Shown here piece after piece: positions 1-8,511 of a stretch of DNA of 33,032 nucleotides. This DNA comes from Malaciobacter halophilus (GTDB lineage: Bacteria; Campylobacterota; Campylobacteria; Campylobacterales; Arcobacteraceae): contig NZ_NXIF01000028.1 of the NCBI RefSeq assembly GCF_002837275.1, positions 1 through 33,032 on the forward strand, given 5' to 3'. Each line of letters begins with the position of its first letter. The stretch's first letter is position 1. The notes beneath the pieces are model-generated. The model made no database searches and was not told the origin of the DNA. It worked only from the letters and a program-made list of their open reading frames with translations. Position numbers and translations under genes: made by a program.

Positions 1-77
1 TAAATTTTAAGAAACAAACGATTTGATTTATTTCATTTCGTTATGTTCGATTTGAAATATTAATGAAGTATTTTAAT

Positions 78-154
<77 letters not shown>

Positions 155-160
155 TCATAA

Positions 161-235
161 TGGATGGGATAGCAGGATTCGAACCTGCGAATGACGGTAC
201 CAAAAACCGTTGCCTTACCACTTGGCGATACCCCA
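161..235 (-). tRNA. tRNA-Gln (TTG)
   Basis: A 75-nt cloverleaf on the minus strand has anticodon TTG in a loop closed by an ACGGT/ACCGT stem, the T-loop GTTCGAATC and an encoded CCA. The U1-A72 acceptor pair is typical of tRNA-Gln. In Campylobacterota this tRNA is normally charged with Glu by a GluRS paralogue and then amidated by GatCAB, which is relevant to the odd GluRS-like gene at 14500-15780. Confidence 0.95.
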
Positions 236-251
236 ATTTTTAAGTGCCGAA

Positions 252-280
252 ATTATAGTAAAAAAAATTATAATTGTCAA
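252..280 (-). promoter_or_regulatory. sigma70 promoter of the tRNA-Gln/tRNA-fMet unit
   Basis: On the minus strand TTGACA (275-280) and TATAAT (252-257) are separated by exactly 17 nt. Both hexamers are perfect consensus, which is rare in Campylobacterota where the -35 box is usually weak. Transcription would start near 245, about 10 nt before tRNA-Gln. Confidence 0.9.
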
Positions 281-312
281 GATAATTTTATGTTTTTTTT
301 TAATTTTTACGA

Positions 313-318
313 TATAAT
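313..318 (+). promoter_or_regulatory. putative -10 box for ribBA
   Basis: TATAAT lies 40 nt before the ribBA start. No convincing -35 hexamer sits 16-18 nt upstream; that region is T-rich, as is common for Campylobacterota sigma70 promoters. It is back-to-back with the tRNA promoter. Confidence 0.5.
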
Positions 319-357
319 CAAGATTAATACAAAAATTTTATATAAAAAGAGTAAATA

Positions 358-1389
358 ATGTCAGCAATAAAAAGAGTACAAGAAGCTATTGAAGAGATAA
401 GAAAAGGTAATATGGTTATTATGTTAGATGATGAGGATAGAGAAAATGAAGGAGACTTAGTATATGCAGCAGCATTAAGTACTGCTGATAAAGTTAACTT
501 TATGGCTTCTCATGCGAAAGGACTAATATGTGTTTCTGTTACAAAAGAGACAGCAAATAAATTAGAACTAAATCCTATGGTTGAATCTAATACATCATCT
601 TATGAAACTGCTTTTACTGTTTCAGTTGATGCCGTTGATGCAGCAACAGGTATTAGTGCAGGGGAGAGAGATGATACAATTAAAATTTTAGCAAATCCTG
701 TTTCTAAGCCACAAGAGTTAGTAAGACCAGGACATATTTTCCCACTTATTGCAAAAGATGGAGGAGTATTAGTAAGAACTGGACACACAGAAGGAAGTGT
801 AGATTTATGTAAGCTTGCTGGGTTTAATGGAGAAGCTGTTATTTGTGAAATCATGAAAGATGATGGGACAATGGCAAGAAGAGATGATTTAGATATTTTT
901 GCACAAAAACATAATTTAAAACAAATTTATATTTCTGACTTAGTAGAGTATAGATTATCACATGAAAAACTTGTAGAAGAGATTTCTAGTAATGAAGTTG
1001 AATTCTTTGGTTCAAAAACTATAAAAAAAGAGTTCAAAGACCATTTAGGTAATATTCATACTGCAATAATATTTAAAGAATTAAGTGATATTTCTCATGT
1101 TAAATTCCATACAATTATTCCTGATATTGAGTTGTTTTTAAATAGTGATAAAATCAATTCAATGTTAAAAACAATTAATTTTTTAGAATCAAAAGGTGGA
1201 ATATTAATCTTTTTAAGTGATAAAAGAGCAAATAAAGAGTCACAAAAAGATTATGGTATTGGAGCACAAATTTTAAATAGTTTAGATATTAAAAAGATTA
1301 AGTTAATGACAAGTGGTGGTAAACACTCATTTGTTGGACTTCAAGGTTTTGGATTAGAAATCTCAGAAGAGATTCAAATAGAGGGTTAA
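358..1389 (+). CDS. ribBA: 3,4-dihydroxy-2-butanone 4-phosphate synthase with degenerate GTP cyclohydrolase II domain
   Basis: This enzyme converts ribulose 5-phosphate to DHBP plus formate for riboflavin synthesis in the cytosol. The RibB domain spans about residues 1-205 and has the acidic metal-binding motif DDEDRENEGDL (24-34) and the GHTEGSVDL block (142-150). Residues 206-343 match the tail of GTP cyclohydrolase II (DYGIGAQIL at 298-306, then a GLxGxGLEI-like stretch), but this half contains no cysteine, so the zinc-binding CxxxxxxxxxxCxC site of RibA is absent. Only the RibB activity is expected, and a separate ribA should exist elsewhere. The 343-residue length is somewhat short for fused RibBA. 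It is a single gene, convergent with pckA. Confidence 0.93.
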   Translation: MSAIKRVQEAIEEIRKGNMVIMLDDEDRENEGDLVYAAALSTADKVNFMASHAKGLICVSVTKETANKLELNPMVESNTSSYETAFTVSVDAVDAATGISAGERDDTIKILANPVSKPQELVRPGHIFPLIAKDGGVLVRTGHTEGSVDLCKLAGFNGEAVICEIMKDDGTMARRDDLDIFAQKHNLKQIYISDLVEYRLSHEKLVEEISSNEVEFFGSKTIKKEFKDHLGNIHTAIIFKELSDISHVKFHTIIPDIELFLNSDKINSMLKTINFLESKGGILIFLSDKRANKESQKDYGIGAQILNSLDIKKIKLMTSGGKHSFVGLQGFGLEISEEIQIEG

Positions 1390-1491
1390 TTAGGATTTTT
1401 CCTAATGCCTTAAATTTTATCAATTGTTTTTTATTGATAAACTCTTTTAAAAAGAATTTTATATCAACAAGATAGTTTGTAGTAAGAGTTT

Positions 1492-1530
1492 AAAGAAGTA
1501 GTAAAGTTTATTTTACTACTTCTTTTTATT
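1492..1530. terminator. bidirectional hairpin terminator between ribBA and pckA
   Basis: A perfect 14-bp stem (1492-1505 with 1512-1525) closes a 6-nt loop. It is followed by a T-rich stretch on the plus strand and preceded by A residues that serve the minus strand. The right arm ends just beyond the pckA stop codon. Two weaker hairpins without T-tracts lie nearer ribBA, at 1389-1406 and 1417-1440. Confidence 0.85.
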
Positions 1531-3111
1531 TTAAAGCTGTGGACCTGCAGCTGTAAAATCAAATTCACTTTCTAATGTAAGATACTTTTTAAAGTTTTCT
1601 ATATACATTCCAGCAAGTTTTTTAGCTGTTTCATCATATGCTTCTTTATCTTCCCATGTATTTCTTGGATTTAATACTTCTGTATCAACCCCACTTAATG
1701 TTTTTGGAATAGATAAATTAAAATATGGAAGTGTTTCAAAATCTGAAGAATTAATTGAACCATCTAAAATAGCATCAATACAAGCTCTAGTATTTTTAAT
1801 ACTCATCCTTGAACCAATACCATATGGACCACCAGTCCAACCTGTATTTACTAAAAATACATTAACATTATGTTTGTCTATTTTTTTACCTAATAACTCT
1901 GCATAAACTGTAGGGTTTAAAGGCAAGAATGCTTCTCCAAAGCAAGAAGAGAAAGTAGCAACAGGCTCAGTAATACCTCTTTCTGTTCCAGCAACTTTTG
2001 CTGTATATCCACTTAAAAAGTAATACATTGCTTGGTCTCTTGTAAGTTTTGCAACTGGAGGTAATACACCAAATGCATCAGCACATAAGAAAATGATATT
2101 TTGTGGATGTCCACCTCTCATATCAGGAGTGTGATTTTTAATGTGGTCTAATGGATATGAAACTCTAGTATTTTCAGTTTTACTAGCATCAGTATAATCA
2201 ACTACACCATTTTCATCACATACAACATTTTCTAATATTGCACCTTTTTTAATAGCATTAAAAATTTCAGGCTCAGAGTCTTTGTCTAAGTTGATAACTT
2301 TTGCATAACAACCACCTTCAAAATTGAAGATTCCATTATCATCCCAACCATGTTCATCATCACCAATTAATGCTCTATTTGGATCTGTTGATAGTGTTGT
2401 TTTTCCTGTTCCAGAAAGACCAAAGAATAAAGCAGTATCACCGTCTTTTCCAATATTAGCTGAACAATGCATAGAAAGTTTCCCTTCTAAAGGAAGCCAA
2501 TAGTTCATCATAGAAAAAACACCTTTTTTCATTTCACCTGCATACCAAGTACCACCGATGATTGCACAGTTTTCTTCTACATTAAATACTACATATACTT
2601 CAGAGTGCAAGTTATGACTTACATAAGATTTATCTATTGTTTTACAAGAGTTGTAAATTGTAAACTCAGGTTTAAAGTTGTCTAATTCTTCTTGAGTTTG
2701 AGGAACAATAAACATATTTTGAATAAAATGTGCTTGCCAAGCAACTTCTGTGATAAATCTTACAGATTTTCTACTATCTAAACTAGCACCACAATATACA
2801 TCTGTTACATACAAGTCTTTGTTACTTAACTGCTTCTTTGAGTTAGCTAATAAATCTTCATACACATCTTTTGAAACAGCATGATTAATATCCCCCCAAG
2901 CAATATATTTGTTTGAAGGGTCTTGATTCACGAAAAATTTATCTTTAGGGCTTCTTCCTGTAAAGATACCAGTATCAATCATAAGTGCACCAGTTGATGA
3001 TACTTTAGCACCTTCATTCTCTACGGCATGTGCAATTAATGTATCTACATCAAGGTTTCTGTACACTTTTCCTACGTTTTCAAGTCCAAGTGAGTTTTCT
3101 ATATCAGGCAT
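1531..3111 (-). CDS. pckA: phosphoenolpyruvate carboxykinase (ATP)
   Basis: The enzyme interconverts oxaloacetate + ATP and phosphoenolpyruvate + CO2 + ADP, the first step of gluconeogenesis from C4 acids. The 526-residue length is normal for the ATP-dependent family. Visible signatures are the substrate-binding TGRSPKDKF (51-59), the PEPCK P-loop GLSGTGKT (231-238) and the metal-binding GDDEHGW (250-256). An AGGAAAG ribosome binding site precedes the ATG. It is the last gene of oadG-oadA-oadB-pckA, 26 nt after oadB with no terminator between. The operon thus places two oxaloacetate-consuming routes, to pyruvate and to PEP, under shared transcription. Confidence 0.97.
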   Translation of the reverse strand: MPDIENSLGLENVGKVYRNLDVDTLIAHAVENEGAKVSSTGALMIDTGIFTGRSPKDKFFVNQDPSNKYIAWGDINHAVSKDVYEDLLANSKKQLSNKDLYVTDVYCGASLDSRKSVRFITEVAWQAHFIQNMFIVPQTQEELDNFKPEFTIYNSCKTIDKSYVSHNLHSEVYVVFNVEENCAIIGGTWYAGEMKKGVFSMMNYWLPLEGKLSMHCSANIGKDGDTALFFGLSGTGKTTLSTDPNRALIGDDEHGWDDNGIFNFEGGCYAKVINLDKDSEPEIFNAIKKGAILENVVCDENGVVDYTDASKTENTRVSYPLDHIKNHTPDMRGGHPQNIIFLCADAFGVLPPVAKLTRDQAMYYFLSGYTAKVAGTERGITEPVATFSSCFGEAFLPLNPTVYAELLGKKIDKHNVNVFLVNTGWTGGPYGIGSRMSIKNTRACIDAILDGSINSSDFETLPYFNLSIPKTLSGVDTEVLNPRNTWEDKEAYDETAKKLAGMYIENFKKYLTLESEFDFTAAGPQL

Positions 3112-3137
3112 TTATACTCTTTCCTACTATTATATTA

Positions 3138-4472
3138 TTATTTAAAAATTGATAAAAGTACACCGGCAGCTACGGCAGAACCGATAACACCAGCAACATT
3201 TGGACCCATTGCATGCATAAGCATAACATTTGAAGGGTCATATTTTTGTCCCTCTTTACTTACAACTCTAGCTGCCATTGGAACTGCTGAAACACCAGCT
3301 GCACCAATTAGAGGGTTAATTTGATTCTCTTTAGAACTAAACTTATTCATAGTTTTTGCCATGATAAGGCCTGCTGCAGTACCTGCAGCAAATGCAACTA
3401 GTCCAATAACCATAATTCCCATAGTCTCAGCAACTAAAAATTGTTCAGCAGCTAATTTAGAACCAACTCCCAATCCAAGGAAAATTGTAACTATGTTAAT
3501 TAATGCGTTTTGCATTGTATCAGAAAGTCTCTCAACAACTCCTGATTCCTTAGCAAAATTACCAAAACAAAGTGCACCAATTAATGGAGAAGCATCTGGT
3601 AAAATTAGTAGAGTAAGAACTAAAACAACAATTGGAAAAACAATTTTTTCAAGTTTAGAAACTTTTCTCATTGAAGTCATTTTGATTTTTCTTTCTGCAT
3701 CATTTGTTAAAGCTCTCATAATTGGAGGTTGAATAACAGGAACTAATGCCATATAAGAGTAAGCTGCAACGGCAATTGCACCTAGTAATTCAGGAGCTAA
3801 TGCAGAAGCTATAAAAATAGATGTTGGTCCATCAGCCCCACCAATAATAGATATAGCAGCAGCTTGTTGTAAACTAAACTCTATACCAGGTATGTATTGA
3901 GAAAGTACAACTGCACCTACTAGTGAACCAAAAATACCAAATTGAGCAGCTCCACCAAGTAGGGCAGTTTTTGGATTTGCAAGTAGTGGACCAAAGTCAG
4001 TCATTGCTCCAACACCCATAAATATTAGTAAAGGAAAGAATTCATTTGCAATACCCATATTATAAATAATACCAAGCATACCATGATCCCCTGCAATATT
4101 TGCAATTGGAATATTTGCCAAAATTCCACCAAAACCAATAGGAATTAATAGTAGAGGTTCAAAGCCTTTTTTTATTGCTAAATAAAATAGAATGAAACAA
4201 ATTATAATCATAATAACTCTACCAAAGCTTTGTGCAAAAATTGTCATATCTTGACCGTGAGAGTCTTTTACTCCCTCTTTAGGATTAACAATTGCATTTA
4301 GACCAGTAGTGTGATAGAATGATTTAATTAGTTCTGTAAGAGTTCTTGATTCATATTCTGTTTTTTCAACTTGCGCAGTATTATCGTGTGCAGGAGCAGC
4401 TGCAAATGCGTTAACACTGCAGATGCTCATTAGAAAAACAAAAATTGATATAATTAAATTTTTCTTCATCAT
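3138..4472 (-). CDS. oadB: Na+-pumping oxaloacetate decarboxylase, beta subunit
   Basis: This membrane subunit decarboxylates carboxybiotin and couples the reaction to Na+ export. The 444-residue protein starts with a signal-like hydrophobic segment (residues 5-25) and a polar stretch to about 78, followed by multiple membrane helices. The family motif GGADGPT (211-217) holds the Asp (D214) that corresponds to the essential Asp of the Klebsiella subunit, and [11 protein letters not shown] (157-167) is also conserved. Two consecutive ATG codons follow GGAGA; the second (4469) is better spaced from the ribosome binding site, so the protein may start one residue later. It sits between oadA (11 nt upstream) and pckA. 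Confidence 0.95.
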   Translation of the reverse strand: MMKKNLIISIFVFLMSICSVNAFAAAPAHDNTAQVEKTEYESRTLTELIKSFYHTTGLNAIVNPKEGVKDSHGQDMTIFAQSFGRVIMIIICFILFYLAIKKGFEPLLLIPIGFGGILANIPIANIAGDHGMLGIIYNMGIANEFFPLLIFMGVGAMTDFGPLLANPKTALLGGAAQFGIFGSLVGAVVLSQYIPGIEFSLQQAAAISIIGGADGPTSIFIASALAPELLGAIAVAAYSYMALVPVIQPPIMRALTNDAERKIKMTSMRKVSKLEKIVFPIVVLVLTLLILPDASPLIGALCFGNFAKESGVVERLSDTMQNALINIVTIFLGLGVGSKLAAEQFLVAETMGIMVIGLVAFAAGTAAGLIMAKTMNKFSSKENQINPLIGAAGVSAVPMAARVVSKEGQKYDPSNVMLMHAMGPNVAGVIGSAVAAGVLLSIFK

Positions 4473-4483
4473 TTCTCCAATTA

Positions 4484-6289
4484 TTAGCCAATTATAGCTA
4501 AAGGTTGTCCCTCATCAACTGCTTCATTTTGAGATACTAAAATTTTTGAAATTGTACCTGCTGCTGGTGCATTAATATCAATTTCCATTTTCATCGCTTC
4601 TAAAATCATTATTTTCTGATCTTTTTCAACCTTTTCACCCTCTTTAACTAAAATTTTCCAAACGTTTCCATTTACTGCTGCTGGAACTTCTTGTGCATCT
4701 CCAGAAACTTCAGTAGCTGAAGTAGAAGCTTCAGTTGCTGGTGTAATTTGAATATCTGCATCACCTTCAGCAACAGATACATTGAATTTTTGTCCATCTA
4801 CTACTACTGTGTAGTTTCCACTTGCGTTATTCATTTTTTTATTTTCTCCTTGTTCACAAACTTTATCATTTTCACAAACTTCTTCATTTTTTCTTACATT
4901 TAAAGGTCCATCACCTTTTAAAAATGTAATTCCTTTTTCATCACAAGCTGCTGCAATAAAAATATTTTCTTCAGTTGTTTCTATACCTTCTTCTTTTAAT
5001 CTATTTTCCCAAAAAGACATAGTTTTTCTTTCATCTCTATCTGCAATATCTAAAGGATTTTCAGTAGTTGGTTCTAATTTTAATTTTTCAGAAGCTAATT
5101 TAACAACTTCTTCATCAGGTTGTGTTGGAGTTTTTCCAAAATAACCAAGTACCATTTTTCCATAACCAGGAGCAATTTGTTTCCATGGTCCAAACATAAC
5201 ATTTGCATATGCTTGTTGCCAATAAAATTGTGAAACAGGAGTTACAGATGTTCCATATCCACCTTTCTCAACAACTTCTCTCATTGCTTTAATAACTTCA
5301 GGAAATTTATCTAAAGTACCATTATCTCTCATCATTTGAGTGTTTGCAGTTAAAGCTCCACCAGGCATTGGTGAAAAAGGTATTAAAGGTGATACTTGAG
5401 TAGCTTCAGGTGGTATAAAATAGTCTTTTAAACAACTATTTAAAACTTCTTGATATTTTAATATTTTTTCAACATCAAGACCACCTAAATCATAGTTTTT
5501 ACCTTTAACTGCGTGTAGCATTGTTAAAATATCAGGTTGTGATGTACCACCACTAACTGGACTTGCAGCTAAATCAATTCCATCTGCGCCTGCTTCTAAT
5601 GCAGCTAAATAACAAGCAATTGATACACCAGCTGTTTCATGCGTATGAAGTCTAATATGAGTATCTTCTCCAACTAATTTTCTTGCCATTTTGATAGTAT
5701 CAAATACTTTTTGAGGAGAACTAGTACCTGATGCATCTTTAAAACAGATTGAATCAAAAGGTACGCCACTATCTAATATGTTTCTTAAGGTTTTTTCATA
5801 AAAAGCAACATCATGAGCTCCAACACACCCTGGAGGTAAATCCATAAGTGTTACAACAACTTCATGATTTAAACCATATTTCTTGATGCACTCTGCACTG
5901 TATTCTAAGTTTTGTACATCATTTAAAGCGTCAAAATTTCTAATTGTAGAAACACCGTGTTTTGCAAACATTTTTGCATGCATTTCAACAAGTTCTCTTG
6001 AACCTGTATCTAACATAACAGTGTTTATTCCTCTTGCTAGAGTTTGTAAGTTTGCTTCTGGACCAACAATTTCTCTAAATTTGTCCATCATATCAAAAGC
6101 ATTTTCTCTTAAATAAAAGAATAGAGATTGAAATCTCGCTCCTCCACCAAACTCAAAATGAGTTATACCAGCATCTTTCGCAGCTTCAACAGCTGGAAAG
6201 AAGTCTTCCATTAGAACTCTACCACCAAAGACAGATTGAAATCCATCTCTAAAAGTAGTATCCATGACATCTATATATTTCTTCGCCAT
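4484..6289 (-). CDS. oadA: oxaloacetate decarboxylase alpha subunit (carboxyltransferase + biotinyl domain)
   Basis: This cytosolic subunit transfers the carboxyl group of oxaloacetate to its own biotin. The carboxyltransferase TIM barrel has candidate metal ligands D15 (TTFRDGFQS), H215 and H217 (HTHETAG) and the catalytic Lys K184 (FKDASG). A PYC/OADA-type domain follows, then a linker and a biotinyl domain with EAMKME, biotin on K567. The N-terminal half diverges from the Klebsiella-type sequence as I remember it. The linker carries an unusual [13 protein letters not shown] segment (C472, C478) before an Ala/Thr-rich hinge. PycB of a two-subunit pyruvate carboxylase is the main alternative, but flanking oadB and oadG argue for a decarboxylase pump. 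It starts 5 nt after oadG with AAAGG upstream. Confidence 0.92.
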   Translation of the reverse strand: MAKKYIDVMDTTFRDGFQSVFGGRVLMEDFFPAVEAAKDAGITHFEFGGGARFQSLFFYLRENAFDMMDKFREIVGPEANLQTLARGINTVMLDTGSRELVEMHAKMFAKHGVSTIRNFDALNDVQNLEYSAECIKKYGLNHEVVVTLMDLPPGCVGAHDVAFYEKTLRNILDSGVPFDSICFKDASGTSSPQKVFDTIKMARKLVGEDTHIRLHTHETAGVSIACYLAALEAGADGIDLAASPVSGGTSQPDILTMLHAVKGKNYDLGGLDVEKILKYQEVLNSCLKDYFIPPEATQVSPLIPFSPMPGGALTANTQMMRDNGTLDKFPEVIKAMREVVEKGGYGTSVTPVSQFYWQQAYANVMFGPWKQIAPGYGKMVLGYFGKTPTQPDEEVVKLASEKLKLEPTTENPLDIADRDERKTMSFWENRLKEEGIETTEENIFIAAACDEKGITFLKGDGPLNVRKNEEVCENDKVCEQGENKKMNNASGNYTVVVDGQKFNVSVAEGDADIQITPATEASTSATEVSGDAQEVPAAVNGNVWKILVKEGEKVEKDQKIMILEAMKMEIDINAPAAGTISKILVSQNEAVDEGQPLAIIG

Positions 6290-6294
6290 TTATG

Positions 6295-6534
6295 TTAACC
6301 TTTAAGATTTTTGTGATGTTGAACAGCTGCTATTATTGCAGCTACTTTTGCAGAATTAGAAGCAGCAGGTGCTTGCGGTTTTTTTGCGGGTTGTTTTTCC
6401 TTTTCAGGAAAATACTTACTAAGTAAGGCGGCTTGCCCCTTTAGCACGAAAATTAAAATTATTAAAAATGAGAAAACAACTCCCATTCCTAAAACCATAA
6501 ATTTGAGTGCTTCAACGATTAAATTTTCTTCCAT
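6295..6534 (-). CDS. oadG: oxaloacetate decarboxylase gamma subunit
   Basis: This small membrane anchor assembles the alpha and beta subunits. The 79-residue protein has one N-terminal membrane helix (about 8-32) and a charged, Pro/Ala-rich cytoplasmic tail (KQPAKKPQAPAAS) typical of OadG, ending in a helix with a paired His. The start at 6534 is chosen because GGAGAG (6539-6544) lies 4 nt upstream; an in-frame upstream ATG at 6573 would add 13 residues but has no ribosome binding site. A short hairpin, GTGG-TAA-CCAC (6545-6555), abuts the Shine-Dalgarno sequence and could affect initiation. It is the first recognisable gene of the oad-pckA operon. Confidence 0.88.
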   Translation of the reverse strand: MEENLIVEALKFMVLGMGVVFSFLIILIFVLKGQAALLSKYFPEKEKQPAKKPQAPAASNSAKVAAIIAAVQHHKNLKG

Positions 6535-6585
6535 ATTACTCTCCGTGGTTACCACTGTAATTTGTAAGTACAATTTTATATTAAA

Positions 6586-6615
6586 GTAGCTTTATTAAAA
6601 TTTATAAATAGCCAC
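6586..6615 (-). promoter_or_regulatory. imperfect hairpin in the oadG leader
   Basis: On the minus strand GTGGCT and AGCTAC can pair (one G-U) to close an AU-rich hairpin about 50 nt before oadG. Its GTGG arm could also pair with the CCAC next to the oadG ribosome binding site, so alternative folds are possible. No known riboswitch class was recognised. Confidence 0.3.
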
Positions 6616-6656
6616 ATTTTGAGTAAAGTTTGAGATTTTTTTGAACTTTTTGATAT

Positions 6657-6752
6657 TTACAGAATTTTTTCTCCTATTTTATAAATAATTAAATCTAATT
6701 TATACACAATTTCTATTACATAATCAGTAAAAGTTAAGAATTTTTCTCCCAT
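6657..6752 (-). CDS. possible 31-residue leader peptide or small protein
   Basis: A 32-codon open frame starts with ATG at 6752, preceded by AAAAGGA at 6-7 nt spacing, and ends with TAA at 6657. A consensus TATAAT on the same strand lies 30 nt upstream, so it would be the first frame on the oad transcript. The product begins MGEKFLTF and ends KIGEKIL, giving a near-repeat (GEKFL/GEKIL) at both ends of a hydrophobic, lysine-dotted helix that could be amphipathic or membrane-bound. No family was recognised. Against it, a short frame can arise by chance in such AT-rich DNA. The case rests on the promoter and ribosome binding site. Confidence 0.45.
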   Translation of the reverse strand: MGEKFLTFTDYVIEIVYKLDLIIYKIGEKIL

Positions 6753-6781
6753 TTTTAATCCTTTTTGAAATTTTATGCCAA

Positions 6782-6787
6782 ATTATA
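6782..6787 (-). promoter_or_regulatory. putative -10 box of the oad-pckA operon
   Basis: TATAAT on the minus strand would start transcription near 6775, giving a leader of about 240 nt before oadG that contains the 31-codon ORF. The -35 region is weak. A second, poorer -10-like TATAAA lies about 40 nt before oadG, so an internal promoter is possible. Confidence 0.55.
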
Positions 6788-6806
6788 ATATTTTTTATCA
6801 AAACCC

Positions 6807-6835
6807 TTGAAAAATATTTCATTTTGTAATATAAT
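6807..6835 (+). promoter_or_regulatory. sigma70 promoter of the S24 regulator gene
   Basis: TTGAAA (6807-6812) and TATAAT (6830-6835) are separated by 17 nt, a strong match. Transcription would start near 6842. The box is divergent from, and about 20 nt from, the oad operon -10, so a protein bound here could affect both directions. ATTTT and AAAAT ends (6821-6845) form a loose dyad around the -10. Confidence 0.8.
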
Positions 6836-6865
6836 TATGTAAAATCTATGTTTGGAGCTATTTAG

Positions 6866-7522
6866 ATGCTATTTGTAAATGAAATCATTGAAAAATTAAA
6901 AGATGTAATCAGTGCTGACGGAAAAAAAGGCAAAGTTTTTGATAAAGATGTTGCAAATGAACTTGAACTAAGTCAAGCAAATTTTGCTACTATGAAAAAT
7001 AGAGGGAAGATTCCTTTTCAAAATATTCTTGATTTTTGTGCAAAAAAAAGAATTTCAATTAACTGGTTACTTTATAATCAAAATCCAAACTCTTTATTGG
7101 ATTCTACTGATAAATATTGGATAAAATATTATCCTGATATTAGAGTTAGTGCAGGAGGTGGTGCCTATGAAGATGATGAGAGTTCAGAAAAACTTGAAGT
7201 ACCTGAATATTTTATTAATATGTTAGGGGGAGAAGAGAATTTGAAAAATATAGATGCCATTAATGTAATAGGGGATTCTATGGAACCTACATTAAACTCT
7301 GAAAATATTATTTTTTTAGATAAAACAAAAACTGACTCAAGAAGAGAAGGTATTTATGCATTTACAACAGTTCATGGACTTTTTGTAAAAAGAGTTCAGC
7401 AAAGAGTTGATGGTAACCTTGATATTATTTCTGATAATAAAGATTACCCTAAGCAAGTATTGTCACCAACAGAAGTTAAAATTTTAGGAAAAGTTGTAGG
7501 TTCTTTTGGAACAGTATATTAA
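6866..7522 (+). CDS. CI/LexA-like transcriptional regulator with S24 peptidase domain
   Basis: The 218-residue protein has an N-terminal helix-turn-helix of the phage CI type (about 24-70, with NRGKIPF and SINWLLY) and a C-terminal S24 self-cleavage domain. The predicted dyad is Ser138 (GDSMEPT) and Lys175 (FVKRV), 37 residues apart as in LexA. A plausible scissile bond is A96-G97 in VSAGGGA. Such proteins repress transcription until RecA-stimulated cleavage or another signal; which applies here is unknown. GGAG lies 8 nt before the ATG. No phage genes surround it. Its gene diverges from the oad-pckA operon and converges with the MurF-N-like gene, sharing TTAA at the stops. Self-regulation is likely but inferred. 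Confidence 0.85.
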   Translation: MLFVNEIIEKLKDVISADGKKGKVFDKDVANELELSQANFATMKNRGKIPFQNILDFCAKKRISINWLLYNQNPNSLLDSTDKYWIKYYPDIRVSAGGGAYEDDESSEKLEVPEYFINMLGGEENLKNIDAINVIGDSMEPTLNSENIIFLDKTKTDSRREGIYAFTTVHGLFVKRVQQRVDGNLDIISDNKDYPKQVLSPTEVKILGKVVGSFGTVY

Positions 7523-8511
7523 AAAAGTAGAGTAGTTTGCATCTGTTTAGAGTTTAGAAGTTCAATAATTTGCTCATATTTAAAACCTATTAAATATGCA
7601 GCATTGAACTGATTTTGTTTTAAATACTCTTTTACTTCATTTATATCTTCAATAATTATCTGTTTTGCATAAAAATTATTTATATATCTATTTGTAATGA
7701 AAAGTTTTGTTCCAAATTTGTAGCTTCTTTTTAAATAATTAATCTCTTTTTCTATAAAGTCAATATTTTCTTGAATTATTAAAAATTTATTACTTTTACC
7801 AAATTCTACTTGATTTATAAATCTATCTACAAAAATAGGTCTTAAAAGTATTGAATTTTTCAATTTAGCAAAATCAACTTCTTCTTCAATAAACTCCCAT
7901 GCTGTAAGAAAATCACTTATATACAATTTTGAAACTCTTATTTTAGAAAAATATATATCTTTATATGTAAATGAAGTCTCAAATATAGTGTGTTCTATGA
8001 TATTTTTTATTTGATTTTTATCAACTGTTTTAAGTTGATGATTTTTTGGATATAACTTATTCATGAAACTATTATCACAAAAAACAAGTCTATCCTCATC
8101 TTCAATATTATCTAAAATTTTAAGAGCATCATTGATATTTCTAATAAGTTTTAAGCTACTATTAGAAGAGTTTTTTAAACAATGAATAAAACTAAAAACC
8201 GTATTTTTACAATTAAAAGCACTTAAGTCATAGTTTGAAAGTTTAAATCTAATTAATTTTATTAAAGCTTCATCTAAATTATCAACTTTAATCCAAGCTA
8301 TTTCAAAATCAGTAATAGTAACATTTGAATCAACAAGAATTAAAAAAGCCCCATTTTCAATTGCTAAATCTATATCTCCTAGATTTTTTGCAACAAATAA
8401 ATCTCCTTCTTTTACTCTTTTTGCTTCAAGTTTAATACTATAAATAAAAGATATTGATGGAGAGTTTAATTTTACTCCATCAACAATATCAATAATTGAT
8501 GATACTTTCAC
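7519..8511 (-). CDS. conserved protein with MurF/MurE-like N-terminal domain
   Basis: No firm family was recognised for this 330-residue protein. Residues about 25-90 resemble the UDP-substrate-binding N-terminal domain of Mur ligases: KRVKEGDLFVA, then LAIENGAFLILVD, then WIKVDNLDEAL. The rest has no GTNGKT-type ATP loop, so it cannot be a normal Mur ligase. The remainder is rich in Ile, Asn and Lys with no obvious motif. The GTG start overlaps the metG stop in TAGTG, which suggests translational coupling. It is the last gene of the mobB-fbp-metG unit; C. jejuni, as I recall, also has an uncharacterised gene after metG. A role in sensing or binding a peptidoglycan precursor is speculation. 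Confidence 0.8.
   Translation of the reverse strand: MKVSSIIDIVDGVKLNSPSISFIYSIKLEAKRVKEGDLFVAKNLGDIDLAIENGAFLILVDSNVTITDFEIAWIKVDNLDEALIKLIRFKLSNYDLSAFNCKNTVFSFIHCLKNSSNSSLKLIRNINDALKILDNIEDEDRLVFCDNSFMNKLYPKNHQLKTVDKNQIKNIIEHTIFETSFTYKDIYFSKIRVSKLYISDFLTAWEFIEEEVDFAKLKNSILLRPIFVDRFINQVEFGKSNKFLIIQENIDFIEKEINYLKRSYKFGTKLFITNRYINNFYAKQIIIEDINEVKEYLKQNQFNAAYLIGFKYEQIIELLNSKQMQTTLLF

Noticed and set aside
1389-1440. Two short hairpins after ribBA as terminators
   Set aside because: Neither is followed by a T-tract; the 14-bp stem at 1492-1525 is the better candidate.
4484-6289. oadA as pyruvate carboxylase subunit B
   Set aside because: The adjacent oadB and oadG membrane subunits fit a decarboxylase pump, and no biotin carboxylase gene is in the window.
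6821-6845. Loose dyad and TGTAA direct repeats as the repressor operator
   Set aside because: Only the outer ATTTT/AAAAT match and the DNA is very AT-rich, so chance matches are expected; mentioned only as a place to test.
6866-7522. Prophage remnant around the S24 repressor
   Set aside because: No integrase, structural phage gene, attachment repeat or tRNA junction is nearby, and the flanks are housekeeping genes.
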